Source: Wukongibacter sp050859025 (lineage in GTDB: Bacteria > Bacillota > Clostridia > Peptostreptococcales > Caminicellaceae). From it: DNA of 64,000 nt. The stretch is taken from positions 2,790,001 through 2,854,000 of the forward strand of contig NZ_CP138200.1 of the NCBI RefSeq assembly GCF_050859025.1, in the 5' to 3' direction. The position numbers were made by a program, and so were the translations under genes. Below, in pieces: positions 55,332-64,000 of this stretch. The notes beneath the pieces are model-generated. The model searched no databases. It saw only the letters and a program-made list of their open reading frames with translations, and was not told where the DNA came from. Position 1 is the stretch's first letter; every line of letters begins with the position of its first letter.

Positions 55332-55984
55332 TATTGTGGGCAGAATCTTAAAAAATTTTATTGATTTTGAGAATATTAACTGTAGAAAAATAGTATTTTA
55401 AAGTTGTAAGTGTTTAGGGTTTAGGGATATATTTAACCGGGATAAATGTATGGTGCCTAGGTGGCAGTTTTAAAAATTTACGAAAATATTAAAAATATGG
55501 AATATTTCTTAGATCAGTGTGTCAATTATACTAGTAGACCGTTTTTGTATTTTGGGATTTGAAAATGATAGGATAAACTTTAAAAGAGATTTATTCATAT
55601 TTGCTATCAGTCTCTTTATTTTGTATATTTAATTATGTTAAAAAGAATGGAAAGAATAATAGTATGTTTGTATTAAGTTATAAGGAATTTATAGAAGAAG
55701 TTGAAAAGCAGTTAGGGAATTAGTTGCAATGGCTGAGACCTTGACTAATAGACAACAAAAGCAAGAAGGTATGGATTTAATCGAGAGATATAAAAGAAAA
55801 TATCCAAGACATACAGCCTTTAAAAGGTAAATTACTCAAGCATTACAAACATCATCACTGTTTATCTGACAAACAGTGTATATCAATTAAGATGCATAAA
55901 TAAAGGAACTCAAGTTATCATCTACATTACCAGTTATATTATGAAAATGACTATAATAATTTAAATTTACGAGGAGAATAGAAT
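55332..55984 (+). other. Gene-poor gap with two short ORFs
   Basis: ORFs of 19 codons (55664-55723) and 33 codons (55729-55830, MAETLTNRQQKQEGMDLIER, YKRKYPRHTAFKR) follow each other and look like fragments of one decayed gene; the family is not recognised. Nothing else is supported. Confidence 0.3.
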
Positions 55985-57184
55985 ATGGAAGTATATAGTA
56001 TTGATAATCAAGTAATAAAAATGTTTTTAGAAGATTTTAATACATTTATTGATTACTTAAATAGTAATATCGTTACAATAAGCAAGACTAAAAAACACAT
56101 TTCACCTAAACTACTCTATGGGATAAATGAACTGATGTATGTGAAACAGGATAATATAACGGAAAGAAGTACTCAGTTGTCCTATCCAAGACTTCATTTT
56201 TTATGTAATCTAGCTGTTAGTGGAAAACTAGTTAAAGAGGAAAATATAAAAAGTAATAAAATAGCTTTAATACCAACAGAGAGACAACAGATGTTTAATA
56301 AGTTAAATAATATTGAAAAATATATATTTCTTTTAGAAACCCTTTGGATTGATTGTGATTTTGAAAAAATGCAATACCAAACTTATGATTGGATGAAAAT
56401 ATATACAGTTAAAAGAATTGTAAGATATTTATCTGGTGAAAAGGCAAATGAGATTATATATTTTAATGAGCAGTTTAGTATAGGTAGCACAATATTATTA
56501 TATTTTTCATATTTTGGTCTTATTGACGTAAAGGAATATAAAAATGAAGAAGATAAATCAGTAAGAAGTTTCACTCCTAGTGAGATAGTAATAAGTGATC
56601 TGGGGCTAAAAGTATTTAAAGTGATTGATAGAGAAAGAGATATAGAAAAATGGAATATCCCATTTAAAAAACAATGTGGAGAATGGAAAATAGATTTTAA
56701 CCAAGAATTTTTTGAACTTTTTAAAAGTCTGTTTGAAAAGGGAGAATTGGAAAAAACTCTTCCTAGAGGTAAGCATGAATTGAAAGAAGGTATATATACT
56801 TTTAAAGTATCCTTAAATCGAAATACTTGGGCTAAAATTAAAATGTCAGCGAATCATACACTAAATGATTTACACAATTATATCCAAGATGCTTTTGCTT
56901 TTGATAACGATCATATGTATTCTTTTTTCATGGATGGAAGAGCTTGGTCACATGATAAGTTTACGTGCCCTATGGATAATGAAGGTCCTTACGCTGATGA
57001 GGTGATGATTGGAGAAATAGGATTATACAAGAAACAGAGAATATTATATTTATTTGATTTTGGTGATGAGTGGAGATTCGATGTAGAGGTATTTGATATT
57101 GAAGATAGTAATATTAAATTATTGAGACCACAAATTGCTGAAAGAAAAGGAGAACCACCTGAGCAATATCCTTGCTTTTGGTGA
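55985..57184 (+). CDS. Plasmid pRiA4b ORF-3-like family protein
   Basis: 399 residues, GAGGAG before ATG. The C-terminal 150 residues are the pRiA4b ORF-3 domain: YTFKVSLNRNTWAKIKMSANHTLNDLHNYIQDAFAFDNDHMYSFFMDG, then YLFDFGDEWRFDVEV and ERKGEPPEQYPCFW. The N-terminal 250 residues are helical and not recognised; the middle looks like a winged-helix (ITLLYFSYFGLIDV). The domain occurs in mobile and plasmid contexts with unknown role. Confidence 0.85.
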   Translation: MEVYSIDNQVIKMFLEDFNTFIDYLNSNIVTISKTKKHISPKLLYGINELMYVKQDNITERSTQLSYPRLHFLCNLAVSGKLVKEENIKSNKIALIPTERQQMFNKLNNIEKYIFLLETLWIDCDFEKMQYQTYDWMKIYTVKRIVRYLSGEKANEIIYFNEQFSIGSTILLYFSYFGLIDVKEYKNEEDKSVRSFTPSEIVISDLGLKVFKVIDRERDIEKWNIPFKKQCGEWKIDFNQEFFELFKSLFEKGELEKTLPRGKHELKEGIYTFKVSLNRNTWAKIKMSANHTLNDLHNYIQDAFAFDNDHMYSFFMDGRAWSHDKFTCPMDNEGPYADEVMIGEIGLYKKQRILYLFDFGDEWRFDVEVFDIEDSNIKLLRPQIAERKGEPPEQYPCFW

Positions 57185-57292
57185 TATGGAGAAAAAAGAT
57201 TATATGAGTAAAATCGCAGAAATAATAAGCAAACCTTCGATATAAATAATAGATTTTAGGTAAGTATATCGATGCCTCTATCTAGCAGAATA

Positions 57293-57330
57293 AAAAACTA
57301 TTCCTAAAAAATATACGGGAATAGTTTTTT
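57293..57330. terminator. Intrinsic terminator
   Basis: AAAAAACTATTCC / GGGAATAGTTTTTT around a 12-base loop; probably works in both directions. Behind the pRiA4b-like gene and just before the ATPase leader. Confidence 0.8.
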
Positions 57331-57409
57331 CTATTATATTATCCAAGCCCATAGGAATATACATATAAAGATACCTACAAAATATGCTAATTAAGGAGTT
57401 GGTAGCGTT

Positions 57410-58501
57410 ATGGGCAAAGATGGAAATGTGAGAAGAGTATATCCTGGAGGCAATACATACAAGGGCTTTTATTCATTTTATGACTACATTCTTGATCAGC
57501 AAAGTGCTAAGAGAATTATAGTTATAAAGGGTGGCCCGGGAGTAGGAAAATCATCCTTTATGAAGAAGCTCGGATCAGATATGCTTGATAAGGGATTTGA
57601 TGTAGAGTATCACCATTGTTCCTCTGACAATAATTCTGTTGATGGCGTAGTATTTCCACAGGTTGGAGTTGCATTTATTGATGGTACAGCACCTCATGTA
57701 GTTGATCCTAAGAATCCAGGAGGCGTTGACGAGATAATTCATCTAGGCGATTACTGGGACGAAGAAGCTATGATTAAAAATAAGGATCTTATAATAAGGG
57801 ATAATACTGAGGTTGGCAGACTGTTTAGAAGAGCCTATGGATTTTTGGCTGGAGCTAAGGGAATATATGATAACATTAAGAAAAATCTTGATGCAGCAAC
57901 GGATTTTGCTAGGGTGAATAGGGTATCGAGAGAGCTTATGAATGATATATTTACCGATACAAAGTATAGTGATAGCTTAGGTAAGGAAAGACACCTATTC
58001 AGTAGTGCTATAACTCCTGATGGTGTAAAGGACTATTTAGAAACATTAATTGAGCCTAATGAAAATATATATGTGCTTAAGGGAAAATATGATGTTGGTA
58101 AATCTGAGATACTTGATAGGATAGCAAAGATGGCTATTGAAAGGGGATATAATGTAGAAGTATTCCATAATCACTTTATTCCTGAGAAAATTGATAATGT
58201 AGTTATTAAGGATATTAAAGTAGCTGTAACTACTTCTGCTAGATTTGAGAATGTAAAGAAGGTATATGATCTAGACAAGTGTTTAAATCAAGGACTAATT
58301 AAGGTAAGGGAAGAGGAATTGATATTAGATATGGAAAAATTTGATGAGCTTATTAATCTGGCTGTAAAGAATGTAGGTAGGGCCAAAAAGCTCCATGACC
58401 ATATGGAAAGATATTATATTCCAAATATGGACTTTGAGGCGATTGATTTCTTAAGGGAAAATACCCTTGAGAGGATTTTAAGCTGGGCTGAAGAAAAATA
58501 A
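57410..58501 (+). CDS. ATPase with two P-loop halves (PRK06851-type), full length
   Basis: 363 residues, AAGGAGTTGGTAGC before ATG. First Walker A KGGPGVGKSSFMKKLG (about 44-60), second LKGKYDVGKSEILDRIA (about 224-240), so two tandem nucleotide-binding halves. RRVYPGGNTYKGFYSFYDYIL at the start is typical of an uncharacterised clostridial ATPase family. This is the only complete copy; three 5' copies lie upstream in the window. About 90 bases of leader (TATTATATTA.CCAAGCC) are shared by all four. The function is unknown. Confidence 0.88.
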   Translation: MGKDGNVRRVYPGGNTYKGFYSFYDYILDQQSAKRIIVIKGGPGVGKSSFMKKLGSDMLDKGFDVEYHHCSSDNNSVDGVVFPQVGVAFIDGTAPHVVDPKNPGGVDEIIHLGDYWDEEAMIKNKDLIIRDNTEVGRLFRRAYGFLAGAKGIYDNIKKNLDAATDFARVNRVSRELMNDIFTDTKYSDSLGKERHLFSSAITPDGVKDYLETLIEPNENIYVLKGKYDVGKSEILDRIAKMAIERGYNVEVFHNHFIPEKIDNVVIKDIKVAVTTSARFENVKKVYDLDKCLNQGLIKVREEELILDMEKFDELINLAVKNVGRAKKLHDHMERYYIPNMDFEAIDFLRENTLERILSWAEEK

Positions 58502-58707
58502 ATCTGAAACATCCTAGTACTGTACTCATAGACTTCTTTATCTAATGCTAAATATTTTTTGCAAAAAATTTTTAAATTGAAAAAATAATCTTGCAAACTT
58601 TGTAAAGTTGATGTAGAATCAAAATATAAGAAGAAACTAAATATTGAAATAATTTACTGCTTTATTTGCAGTGGTGATCTAGCCAGACATTGCTTAGTGA
58701 ATAAAAT

Positions 58708-58760
58708 CCAGTACAATATGAATAACCTAGATGGGAATTCATTTTTGTGCTGGTTTTTTT
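58708..58760 (+). terminator. Strong hairpin with T tract upstream of aminotransferase
   Basis: Left arm CCAGTACAATATGAAT (58708-58723), right arm ATTCATTTTTGTGCTGG (58737-58753), then seven T. It lies about 50 bases before the aminotransferase gene and 200 after the ATPase, so it may be a plain terminator or a leader attenuator. Confidence 0.75.
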
Positions 58761-58809
58761 GATTTTATGAAGTTTTTAAAATGTGAAAACAGGAATGGGG
58801 GAATAAAGG

Positions 58810-60168
58810 ATGAGTTTAAACAAAGCTCCTAAGAATTATGTATTTTACAGAAATCAAAATTGGAATTATCCTAAAATCGAAAAGGGCGAAGGAATCTATT
58901 TATTTGATGAGGCTGGTAACAAATATATTGATGGATGTTCTGGTTCAGCAGTTGCTAACATCGGTCATGGAAACAAGGAAGTGGCTGAGTTTACTAAGGT
59001 GCACATGGAAAGAATAGCATTCACTCATCTTTCGAGATGGACGGTGGATTCTATAGAGAAGTGTGCAGCGAAGGTTGCTGAGTGGGCACCTGGAGATTTA
59101 AATCATGTATATTTTGTTTCAGGAGGCTCTGAATCAACTGAGACTGCTATAAAGATGGCTAGACAATACTTTGTCGAGAGGGATGGTAATAAAACCACTA
59201 AGTGGAAGGTTATTTCTAAGTGGAATTCATTTCATGGAAATACAATGGGTTCCCTTTCTATGACAGGAATAACCGGTAGAAGAAAAATATATGATCCTAT
59301 GTTAATAAACTTTCCTAAGATTCCTCAATTCTATCACTATAGAAATCCGTGGGGATGCGAAACCTTAGAAGAATCTAGTATAAGGGCTGCTGAAGCTTTA
59401 GAAGCTGAGATAATCAGACAAGGGCCAGATAATATTGCTGCATTTATTACTGAGCCTGTAGTTGGTTCGGCTGCTCCTGGGGTGCATCCTGATAAGATAT
59501 ATTTTAAGATGGTTAGAGAAATTTGTGATAAATATGATGTGTTGTTAATTGTAGATGAGGTAATGGCTGGATTCGGAAGAACTGGAAAGAAGTTTGCTAT
59601 AGAGCATTTTGATATAGTACCTGATATAGTAACCTGTGCTAAGGGTATGAGCTGTGGATATACTCCTATGGGAGCCGCCATAGCCAGTGATAAGATATTT
59701 AATACCATAATGGTTGAAGGTTCGGGACACTTTATTCATGGACACACCTATGCAGGTAATCCATTATCCTGTGGAATAGCCCATAAGGTTATTGAGATAA
59801 TGGAAAGGGAAGGATACGTTGAGAACGCCGAAAAGCAAGGAAACTACTTAATGGAAAAGCTTCAAAAGCTCTATGAGTATCCAATAGTAGGAGAGATTAG
59901 AGGAAAGGGTCTCATGATAGGTATTGAGTTTGTTAAGGAACAGGAGACAAAGAAATCCTTTGATACTAGTGTAGCGCTAAAGAATAAGGTAATGGTCAAC
60001 TGCTTAGATAAAGGTCTAGTTGTATATCCTGGTGGAGGATCGGTTGATGGGGTTAGAGGAGATCACATACTAATTGCACCACCGGTTAATATAACTACTG
60101 AAGAGATAGATTTATTGTTTGATGCATTAGAGGCTGGGATTAGAAAGACATGTGAGGATGTATTATAG
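58810..60168 (+). CDS. Class III pyridoxal-phosphate aminotransferase
   Basis: 452 residues. PLP lysine is Lys278 in TCAKGMSCGYTPMGA; IVDEVMAGFGRTG and YIDGCSGSAVANIGHG are the usual blocks; the C-terminus has a GGGSVDGVRGDHILIAPP loop. Enzymes of this group move omega or beta amino groups to an oxo acid. The next gene, 46 bases on, is a beta-keto acid cleavage enzyme, so a beta-amino acid to beta-keto acid step is a reasonable inference. The start is an ATG with AAAGG close by and GGGGGAA further up. Confidence 0.92.
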   Translation: MSLNKAPKNYVFYRNQNWNYPKIEKGEGIYLFDEAGNKYIDGCSGSAVANIGHGNKEVAEFTKVHMERIAFTHLSRWTVDSIEKCAAKVAEWAPGDLNHVYFVSGGSESTETAIKMARQYFVERDGNKTTKWKVISKWNSFHGNTMGSLSMTGITGRRKIYDPMLINFPKIPQFYHYRNPWGCETLEESSIRAAEALEAEIIRQGPDNIAAFITEPVVGSAAPGVHPDKIYFKMVREICDKYDVLLIVDEVMAGFGRTGKKFAIEHFDIVPDIVTCAKGMSCGYTPMGAAIASDKIFNTIMVEGSGHFIHGHTYAGNPLSCGIAHKVIEIMEREGYVENAEKQGNYLMEKLQKLYEYPIVGEIRGKGLMIGIEFVKEQETKKSFDTSVALKNKVMVNCLDKGLVVYPGGGSVDGVRGDHILIAPPVNITTEEIDLLFDALEAGIRKTCEDVL

Positions 60169-60214
60169 GAGAATTAAAAGCTTTAGATAATAAATATAGA
60201 AAGGGAGTTTTCAG

Positions 60215-61030
60215 ATGGAAAAGTTGATAATAACCATTGCACCGACGGGTAACGTTCCTACTAAGGAATTGAATCCTCATTCCCCCTTAACAATAGATGA
60301 GATTGTAGAAGATATAAGAAAATGTCATGATCTTGGGGCTTCTATTGCTCATATCCATGTTAGAGATGAGAATTTGATGCCTACAAGTGACAGGGAATTA
60401 TTTAAGCAGATTATAGATAGGTTAGATGAAGAAAAAATAGGAGTTATAAAGCAGCTGTCTACGGGAGCTCGCGGGGGAGCCAACAATGTTGATTGGAGAG
60501 GCCAGATGTTAGATTTAAATGTTGAAATGGCTAGTCTTGCAACGGGGTCTTCCAATTTTGCAAGCAGTGTTAATGCTAATTCTCCTGAACTTATTAAGGC
60601 TCTGGCAGAGAAGATGTATGACAATAATATCAAGCCAGAAATCGAGGCATTTGATGTTGCTATGATTCATAATGCTGTAAAATTTGTTAAGAAGGGTATA
60701 TTGAAGGGACCTTTACATTTTAACCTTGTTATGAATGTACCTGGGTCTATAAAAGGGACTCCTAAAAATCTAATGTTTATGGTGGAGAGTCTACCGCCGG
60801 GATCTACATGGACAGTATGTGGTATTGGGCGTTCACAGGTTCCAATAATAACTATGGCAATATTACTTGGAGGTCATGTTAGAACGGGTATAGAGGATGT
60901 ACTAAAAATGCCCGATGGAAGTCATGCAACAAATGAACTTCTTGTAAAAAGAGTCATAAGGATTGCCAAGGAAATGGGAAGAGAAATAGCAACTGTAGAT
61001 GAAGCTAGAGAAATTCTGGGATTAGTTTAG
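60215..61030 (+). CDS. Beta-keto acid cleavage enzyme (BKACE / Kce-like)
   Basis: 271 residues, AGGGAG before ATG. TIM-barrel zinc enzyme: zinc ligands His46 and His48 in IAHIHVRDENLMPTS, plus QLSTGARGG, EMASLATGSSNF, EIEAFDVAMI, HFNLVMNVPGSIKGTP and GGHVRTGIEDVL with the catalytic Glu. The family exchanges a beta-keto acid with acetyl-CoA to give acetoacetate and a new acyl-CoA; the best known member works in lysine fermentation (3-keto-5-aminohexanoate). No kdd or kal gene is adjacent, so a different substrate is possible. Confidence 0.93.
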   Translation: MEKLIITIAPTGNVPTKELNPHSPLTIDEIVEDIRKCHDLGASIAHIHVRDENLMPTSDRELFKQIIDRLDEEKIGVIKQLSTGARGGANNVDWRGQMLDLNVEMASLATGSSNFASSVNANSPELIKALAEKMYDNNIKPEIEAFDVAMIHNAVKFVKKGILKGPLHFNLVMNVPGSIKGTPKNLMFMVESLPPGSTWTVCGIGRSQVPIITMAILLGGHVRTGIEDVLKMPDGSHATNELLVKRVIRIAKEMGREIATVDEAREILGLV

Positions 61031-61057
61031 TTAATAAATATAATATACATTACTTAG

Positions 61058-61086
61058 AAATAGGGCTTTATAGCTCTATTTTTTTT
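61058..61086 (+). terminator. Intrinsic terminator
   Basis: AATAGGGC / GCTCTATT stem with a 6-base loop and eight T. Ends the aminotransferase-BKACE operon. The rest of 61087-61317 is AT-rich leader of the kinase gene. Confidence 0.85.
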
Positions 61087-61317
61087 ATCTAAAAGAATTC
61101 TAGTAGAAAAGAGATTTTTGAAATTATTAAGGTCTTGTTTTAAAAATTTTTTGCTAAGATGAGGAAATGAAAAGGATATACCATATCTATGTAGAAATTA
61201 TACAAAGATAGTCAAGAAAAAAATGTAAGAATTAGAATAATTTAATTATTATCAAAATATTAAAAGGCTACATATATTTTGGACTGAGTTATTGGTCTTA
61301 GGGGGGGGGACTTAAGC

Positions 61318-62958
61318 ATGACAACAGCAATGATAAAGAAAATATGTGGAATAGAGTATTATATGCTAGGGAAGGATGAGAAGCATGAGTTAAATAATCA
61401 ACGGTTGGAGGATAATTTAATTATTGAAAAAAAATTAGTTACTATACTATTTTTTATAGGCATAATACTATTGTATTTTGATATTACAAGATTACAGAGA
61501 TTTTGGTCTGAAAACCTGGCCTACAAGCATTTATTTTATCTTCATGCTACTATGATGATAGTTTTTTTTGTTTTTCTTGCACTGGTGAACTTTAGAGATA
61601 GGTTTATGGAAAAAAGAAATATAAGATTTGATAAGATGCTATGCTATGGGCTAATTACCTTTGTATTAATATTGTGTGCTTTATTGTCCATTAATGCACA
61701 GTTTATGCATGGACAGATATCGGCCTATATTATAGGAGCGTTTTGTATATCCTCTACAATAATAGTAAATCCATGTTTTAATTTTATTATTTATGCATTT
61801 TCATATATCGTGTTTATGGTAGGTATATTTGTTTTCCCCCATGAGTACAATCAGATTTTAGGAAGTATAATTAATTCATTTTTCTTGATTGTCTTAGCCA
61901 TTGCTACAGCTAATATTCACTTCTCAAACTATGTAAACGATTTTATAAATAGAAAAATCATTTCTCAAAAAAATCAAGAGCTAGAAAACTCTTGTAGGAA
62001 TCTGGAGATTTCATTGAAATGTAGGACAGATAAATTATATAGATATGATAAAATTTTGATTAATGAAATTAACAAAAGACATGAGCTTGAGATGGATGCA
62101 TTAAAGAATAAGCTTAAGTATGAGCAGGAGAATGGCTTTTTGAATGAAAAAATTGAATATGAGAAGCTTAGGACTGAGTTTTTTACAAACCTATCCCATG
62201 AGCTTAGAACGCCTTTAAATGTTATCTTTAGTGCTCAGCAAATCCTATCACTATTTGCAAGGGATTGCTTTGATGATAAAAGTGAAAAGGCTAATAAATA
62301 TCTTAAGATAATTAAACAAAACTGCTACAGATTGATAAGATTAATAGGAAACTTGATTGATATCACCAAGATAGATGTAGGGAACTTCAATATCGAATTT
62401 CAAAACTATGATATTGTGTATTTAATAAAGAGTATAGTCCTATCTGTAAATGATTTCATAAAGGATAAAGAAATAAGTCTAATATTTGAATCGTCTATAG
62501 ATAAAAGGATAATTGCCTGTGATCCCGATAAGATAGAGAGAATAATATTAAACCTATTATCTAATGCTGTGAAGTTTACACCTAAGAATGGGAAAATATT
62601 TGTGAATATCGGTGAAGAGAATGATAGGGTTTTAATATCTGTAAGAGATACAGGAATAGGGATACCTAAGGAAAAGCAGAATTCAATATTTGATAGATTT
62701 GTACAGGTTGACAAATCTATTATACGAAAAAATGAGGGGAGCGGTATTGGACTATCTCTAGTAAAATCTTTGATTGAGATGCATGGAGGAAACATTAGTT
62801 TAACCAGTAAAGAGGGAGAGGGTAGCGAATTTACAATAGAGTTACCGATTAATGTTTTAGATGTTTCAGTTTCAAATGAATACCAAGATGAGATAGCTTG
62901 TACAAATCATGAAAAAGTTGAAAGAATAGATGTTGAGTTTTCAGATATATATCTCTAA
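61318..62958 (+). CDS. Membrane sensor histidine kinase
   Basis: 546 residues, ATG after a GGGGGGG run. About six membrane helices between 38 and 205 (LVTILFFIGIILLYFDI; FYLHATMMIVFFVFLALV; LCYGLITFVLILCALLSI; IIGAFCISSTIIV; FIIYAFSYIVFMVGIFVF; IINSFFLIVLAIATANI), a coiled coil about 220-285, then HisKA with phospho-acceptor His294 (FFTNLSHELRTPLN) and HATPase_c (N box IILNLLSNAVKFTPKNG, G1 VRDTGIGIP, G2 GSGIGLSLVKSLIEMHGG). No response regulator is next to it, so it is an orphan kinase. The signal is unknown. Confidence 0.93.
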   Translation: MTTAMIKKICGIEYYMLGKDEKHELNNQRLEDNLIIEKKLVTILFFIGIILLYFDITRLQRFWSENLAYKHLFYLHATMMIVFFVFLALVNFRDRFMEKRNIRFDKMLCYGLITFVLILCALLSINAQFMHGQISAYIIGAFCISSTIIVNPCFNFIIYAFSYIVFMVGIFVFPHEYNQILGSIINSFFLIVLAIATANIHFSNYVNDFINRKIISQKNQELENSCRNLEISLKCRTDKLYRYDKILINEINKRHELEMDALKNKLKYEQENGFLNEKIEYEKLRTEFFTNLSHELRTPLNVIFSAQQILSLFARDCFDDKSEKANKYLKIIKQNCYRLIRLIGNLIDITKIDVGNFNIEFQNYDIVYLIKSIVLSVNDFIKDKEISLIFESSIDKRIIACDPDKIERIILNLLSNAVKFTPKNGKIFVNIGEENDRVLISVRDTGIGIPKEKQNSIFDRFVQVDKSIIRKNEGSGIGLSLVKSLIEMHGGNISLTSKEGEGSEFTIELPINVLDVSVSNEYQDEIACTNHEKVERIDVEFSDIYL

Positions 62959-63176
62959 TGTAAATGAAAAAAATAGGAAAGACAGCCGGCTTTGATGATT
63001 TTTCCGTTTCAATGAATCACCAGTTTTTCATTTAAGTGAATAAGTGAAGGCTAGGGTTTACAAGTTGTTACAGGAATATCTAAAGGCCGGCTTGATTTTG
63101 TAATAAATAAATGCTATAAAGCATAATATATTATGTTTATTTATGGTTATGAAATTGATCATTTAGGGGGAGTTGT
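62959..63176. other. Gap before glpP with repeated GCCGGCTT
   Basis: GCCGGCTTTGA (about 62987) and GCCGGCTTGA (about 63088) are direct repeats, and AAATGAAAAA pairs with TTTTTCATTT at 63024. A weak terminator for the kinase is possible. AGGGGGAG precedes glpP. Confidence 0.35.
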
Positions 63177-63743
63177 ATGGAGGCGGGGTTTTATGAAAGA
63201 GTACATGAGAATCCAATAATTTGTGCAATTAGTAATCTAGAGAAATTAGATTTAGCACTTAAGTCACCATGTGAAATAATTTTTCTATTGAATGGTGATA
63301 TATTTAATTTAAAAAGTACCGTATCAAGAGCTAAGGAAAATAGGAAGTTAATATTTATCCATCTAGATTTAATGGAGGGATTCTCCAAGGATGTTATTGC
63401 CCTTAAGTATATAAGCAAAAATATTAAACCCGATGGCATAATTACTACAAAAAGTAGTCTAATAAGAATAGCAAAGGATATGAATATTTTTGCTATACAA
63501 AGACTGTTTTTACTGGATTCTCTGTCCCTTGAAACAGGAATTAAATCGGTTAGGGCTACGAGGCCCGACGCTGTTGAGATATTGCCGGGAATAATGCACA
63601 AGACTACAAAATATATTACAACAGAGCTAAAAACACCTGTAATAACTGGAGGTCTTATAAAGGATAAGGAGGATGTTGTATTGAGCTTAAAGTCGGGAGC
63701 CGTTGGAATTTCATCGAGTAATGAAAAGGTTTGGTATATGTAA
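63177..63743 (+). CDS. glpP: Glycerol-responsive antiterminator GlpP
   Basis: 188 residues, usual length. IICAISNLEKLDLALKSPCEIIFLLNGDIFNLKS, KLIFIHLDLMEGFSKD, PDGIITTKSSLIRIAK, TRPDAVEILPGIM, TPVITGGLIKDKEDVVLSLKSGAVGISSSN are characteristic. In Bacillus it binds glycerol-3-phosphate and glp leader RNA to prevent early termination. Here no glp gene is seen before the window ends; the next gene seems to use a sigma-54 promoter. Confidence 0.92.
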   Translation: MEAGFYERVHENPIICAISNLEKLDLALKSPCEIIFLLNGDIFNLKSTVSRAKENRKLIFIHLDLMEGFSKDVIALKYISKNIKPDGIITTKSSLIRIAKDMNIFAIQRLFLLDSLSLETGIKSVRATRPDAVEILPGIMHKTTKYITTELKTPVITGGLIKDKEDVVLSLKSGAVGISSSNEKVWYM

Positions 63744-63816
63744 TCTAGTTAAATTTTATTAAAAAAGTTGTATATACTTGGACAAGACATCATATTAATT
63801 ATATAAGAAGCTTGAG

Positions 63817-63876
63817 TTGATATTTTTTATCAAATCTTATGATAGTCTAATATCCTATCTTGGTAAAAAATATCAA
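63817..63876 (+). promoter_or_regulatory. Two palindromic upstream activator sites
   Basis: TTGATATTTTTTATCAA (63817-63833) and TTGGTAAAAAATATCAA (63860-63876) are each dyads of the form TTGRTA N5 TATCAA with centres 43 bases apart, about four helical turns. They lie 60-120 bases upstream of a sigma-54 promoter, the place for enhancer-binding protein sites. The two arms also pair with each other over 18 bases. Confidence 0.6.
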
Positions 63877-63938
63877 CTATGGAGGAAAAAATACATATAA
63901 TTCTGAATATTTTCAATGGAATGTAGTGTTCTCATTAT

Positions 63939-63955
63939 TGGCACGATACTTGCTA
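63939..63955 (+). promoter_or_regulatory. Sigma-54 (RpoN) promoter
   Basis: TTGGCACGATACTTGCT matches the -24/-12 consensus YTGGCACGRNNNTTGCW in every fixed position. Reads toward the right edge, so the controlled gene lies outside the window. Confidence 0.8.
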
Positions 63956-64000
63956 CTATAATACATAACAAGTATCAAAAATCTTTGCTTTTATCAAAAT

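Noticed and set aside
63816..63877. Terminator hairpin after glpP
   Set aside because: There is no T tract, the loop is long, and each arm is itself a palindrome placed correctly for an activator of the sigma-54 promoter.
1..64000. tRNA or rRNA genes
   Set aside because: I looked for tRNA-like T-arm sequences and rRNA motifs and found none that could be folded or supported.

Overview
The window is AT-rich DNA from a low-GC Gram-positive anaerobe, most likely a member of the Clostridia. Supporting this are strong AGGAGG-type ribosome sites, sigma-A promoters, a glycerol-type antiterminator (GlpP), a beta-keto acid cleavage enzyme next to an aminotransferase, a cytoplasmic [NiFe] hydrogenase and many clostridial-type insertion sequences. 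I cannot name the species. I see no rRNA, tRNA or CRISPR array.

Layout. (1) 1-1185: the 3' part of a beta-propeller phytase-like protein. (2) 2124-19545: a two-gene ABC (Tc) toxin locus. A 2517-residue TcB-TcC fusion (SpvB, FG-GAP, Rhs core, and a C-terminal payload I do not recognise) precedes a 3071-residue TcA pore and translocation subunit, with decayed small genes between them and a terminator after TcA. (3) 19.7-28.4 kb: an insertion-sequence graveyard. It holds an IS982-like element, an IS1595-type element that appears to carry an arr rifamycin ADP-ribosyltransferase as a passenger, and a three-level nest (IS256 in IS3 in an IS200 end hairpin) that can be resolved to the base from target duplications. 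(4) 28.4-35.5 kb: small accessory genes. These are a lipoprotein, a broken CpaB, a MerR regulator with its own 19-bp-spacer promoter, an RmlD-like reductase, an Asp/Glu racemase, and two copies of a TPR/membrane-gene fragment, one split by an IS630 element with TA duplication.

(5) 35.8-58.5 kb is a modular region built around four copies of the 5' end of one ATPase gene. Three copies are truncated at the same codon (37531, 41014, 52629) and the last is full length (57410). Between them lie a duplicated XRE/Cro control region (one repressor copy inactivated by a 31-bp tandem duplication), two DUF3990-DUF3791-like toxin-antitoxin-like modules, a Fic relic, an intact IS3 element, and a complete [NiFe] hydrogenase operon. 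That operon holds a cytochrome b5-like protein, small and large subunits, a maturation peptidase and HypA, B, F, C, D, E. The large subunit keeps a 14-residue C-terminal extension, and a dedicated endopeptidase and the full Hyp set are present to insert the NiFe(CN)2CO site.

(6) 58.8-64 kb looks like ordinary chromosome: class III aminotransferase plus beta-keto acid cleavage enzyme (a probable amino acid fermentation pair), an orphan membrane histidine kinase, and GlpP. At the right edge is a near-consensus sigma-54 promoter with two palindromic upstream sites, whose target gene lies outside the window.
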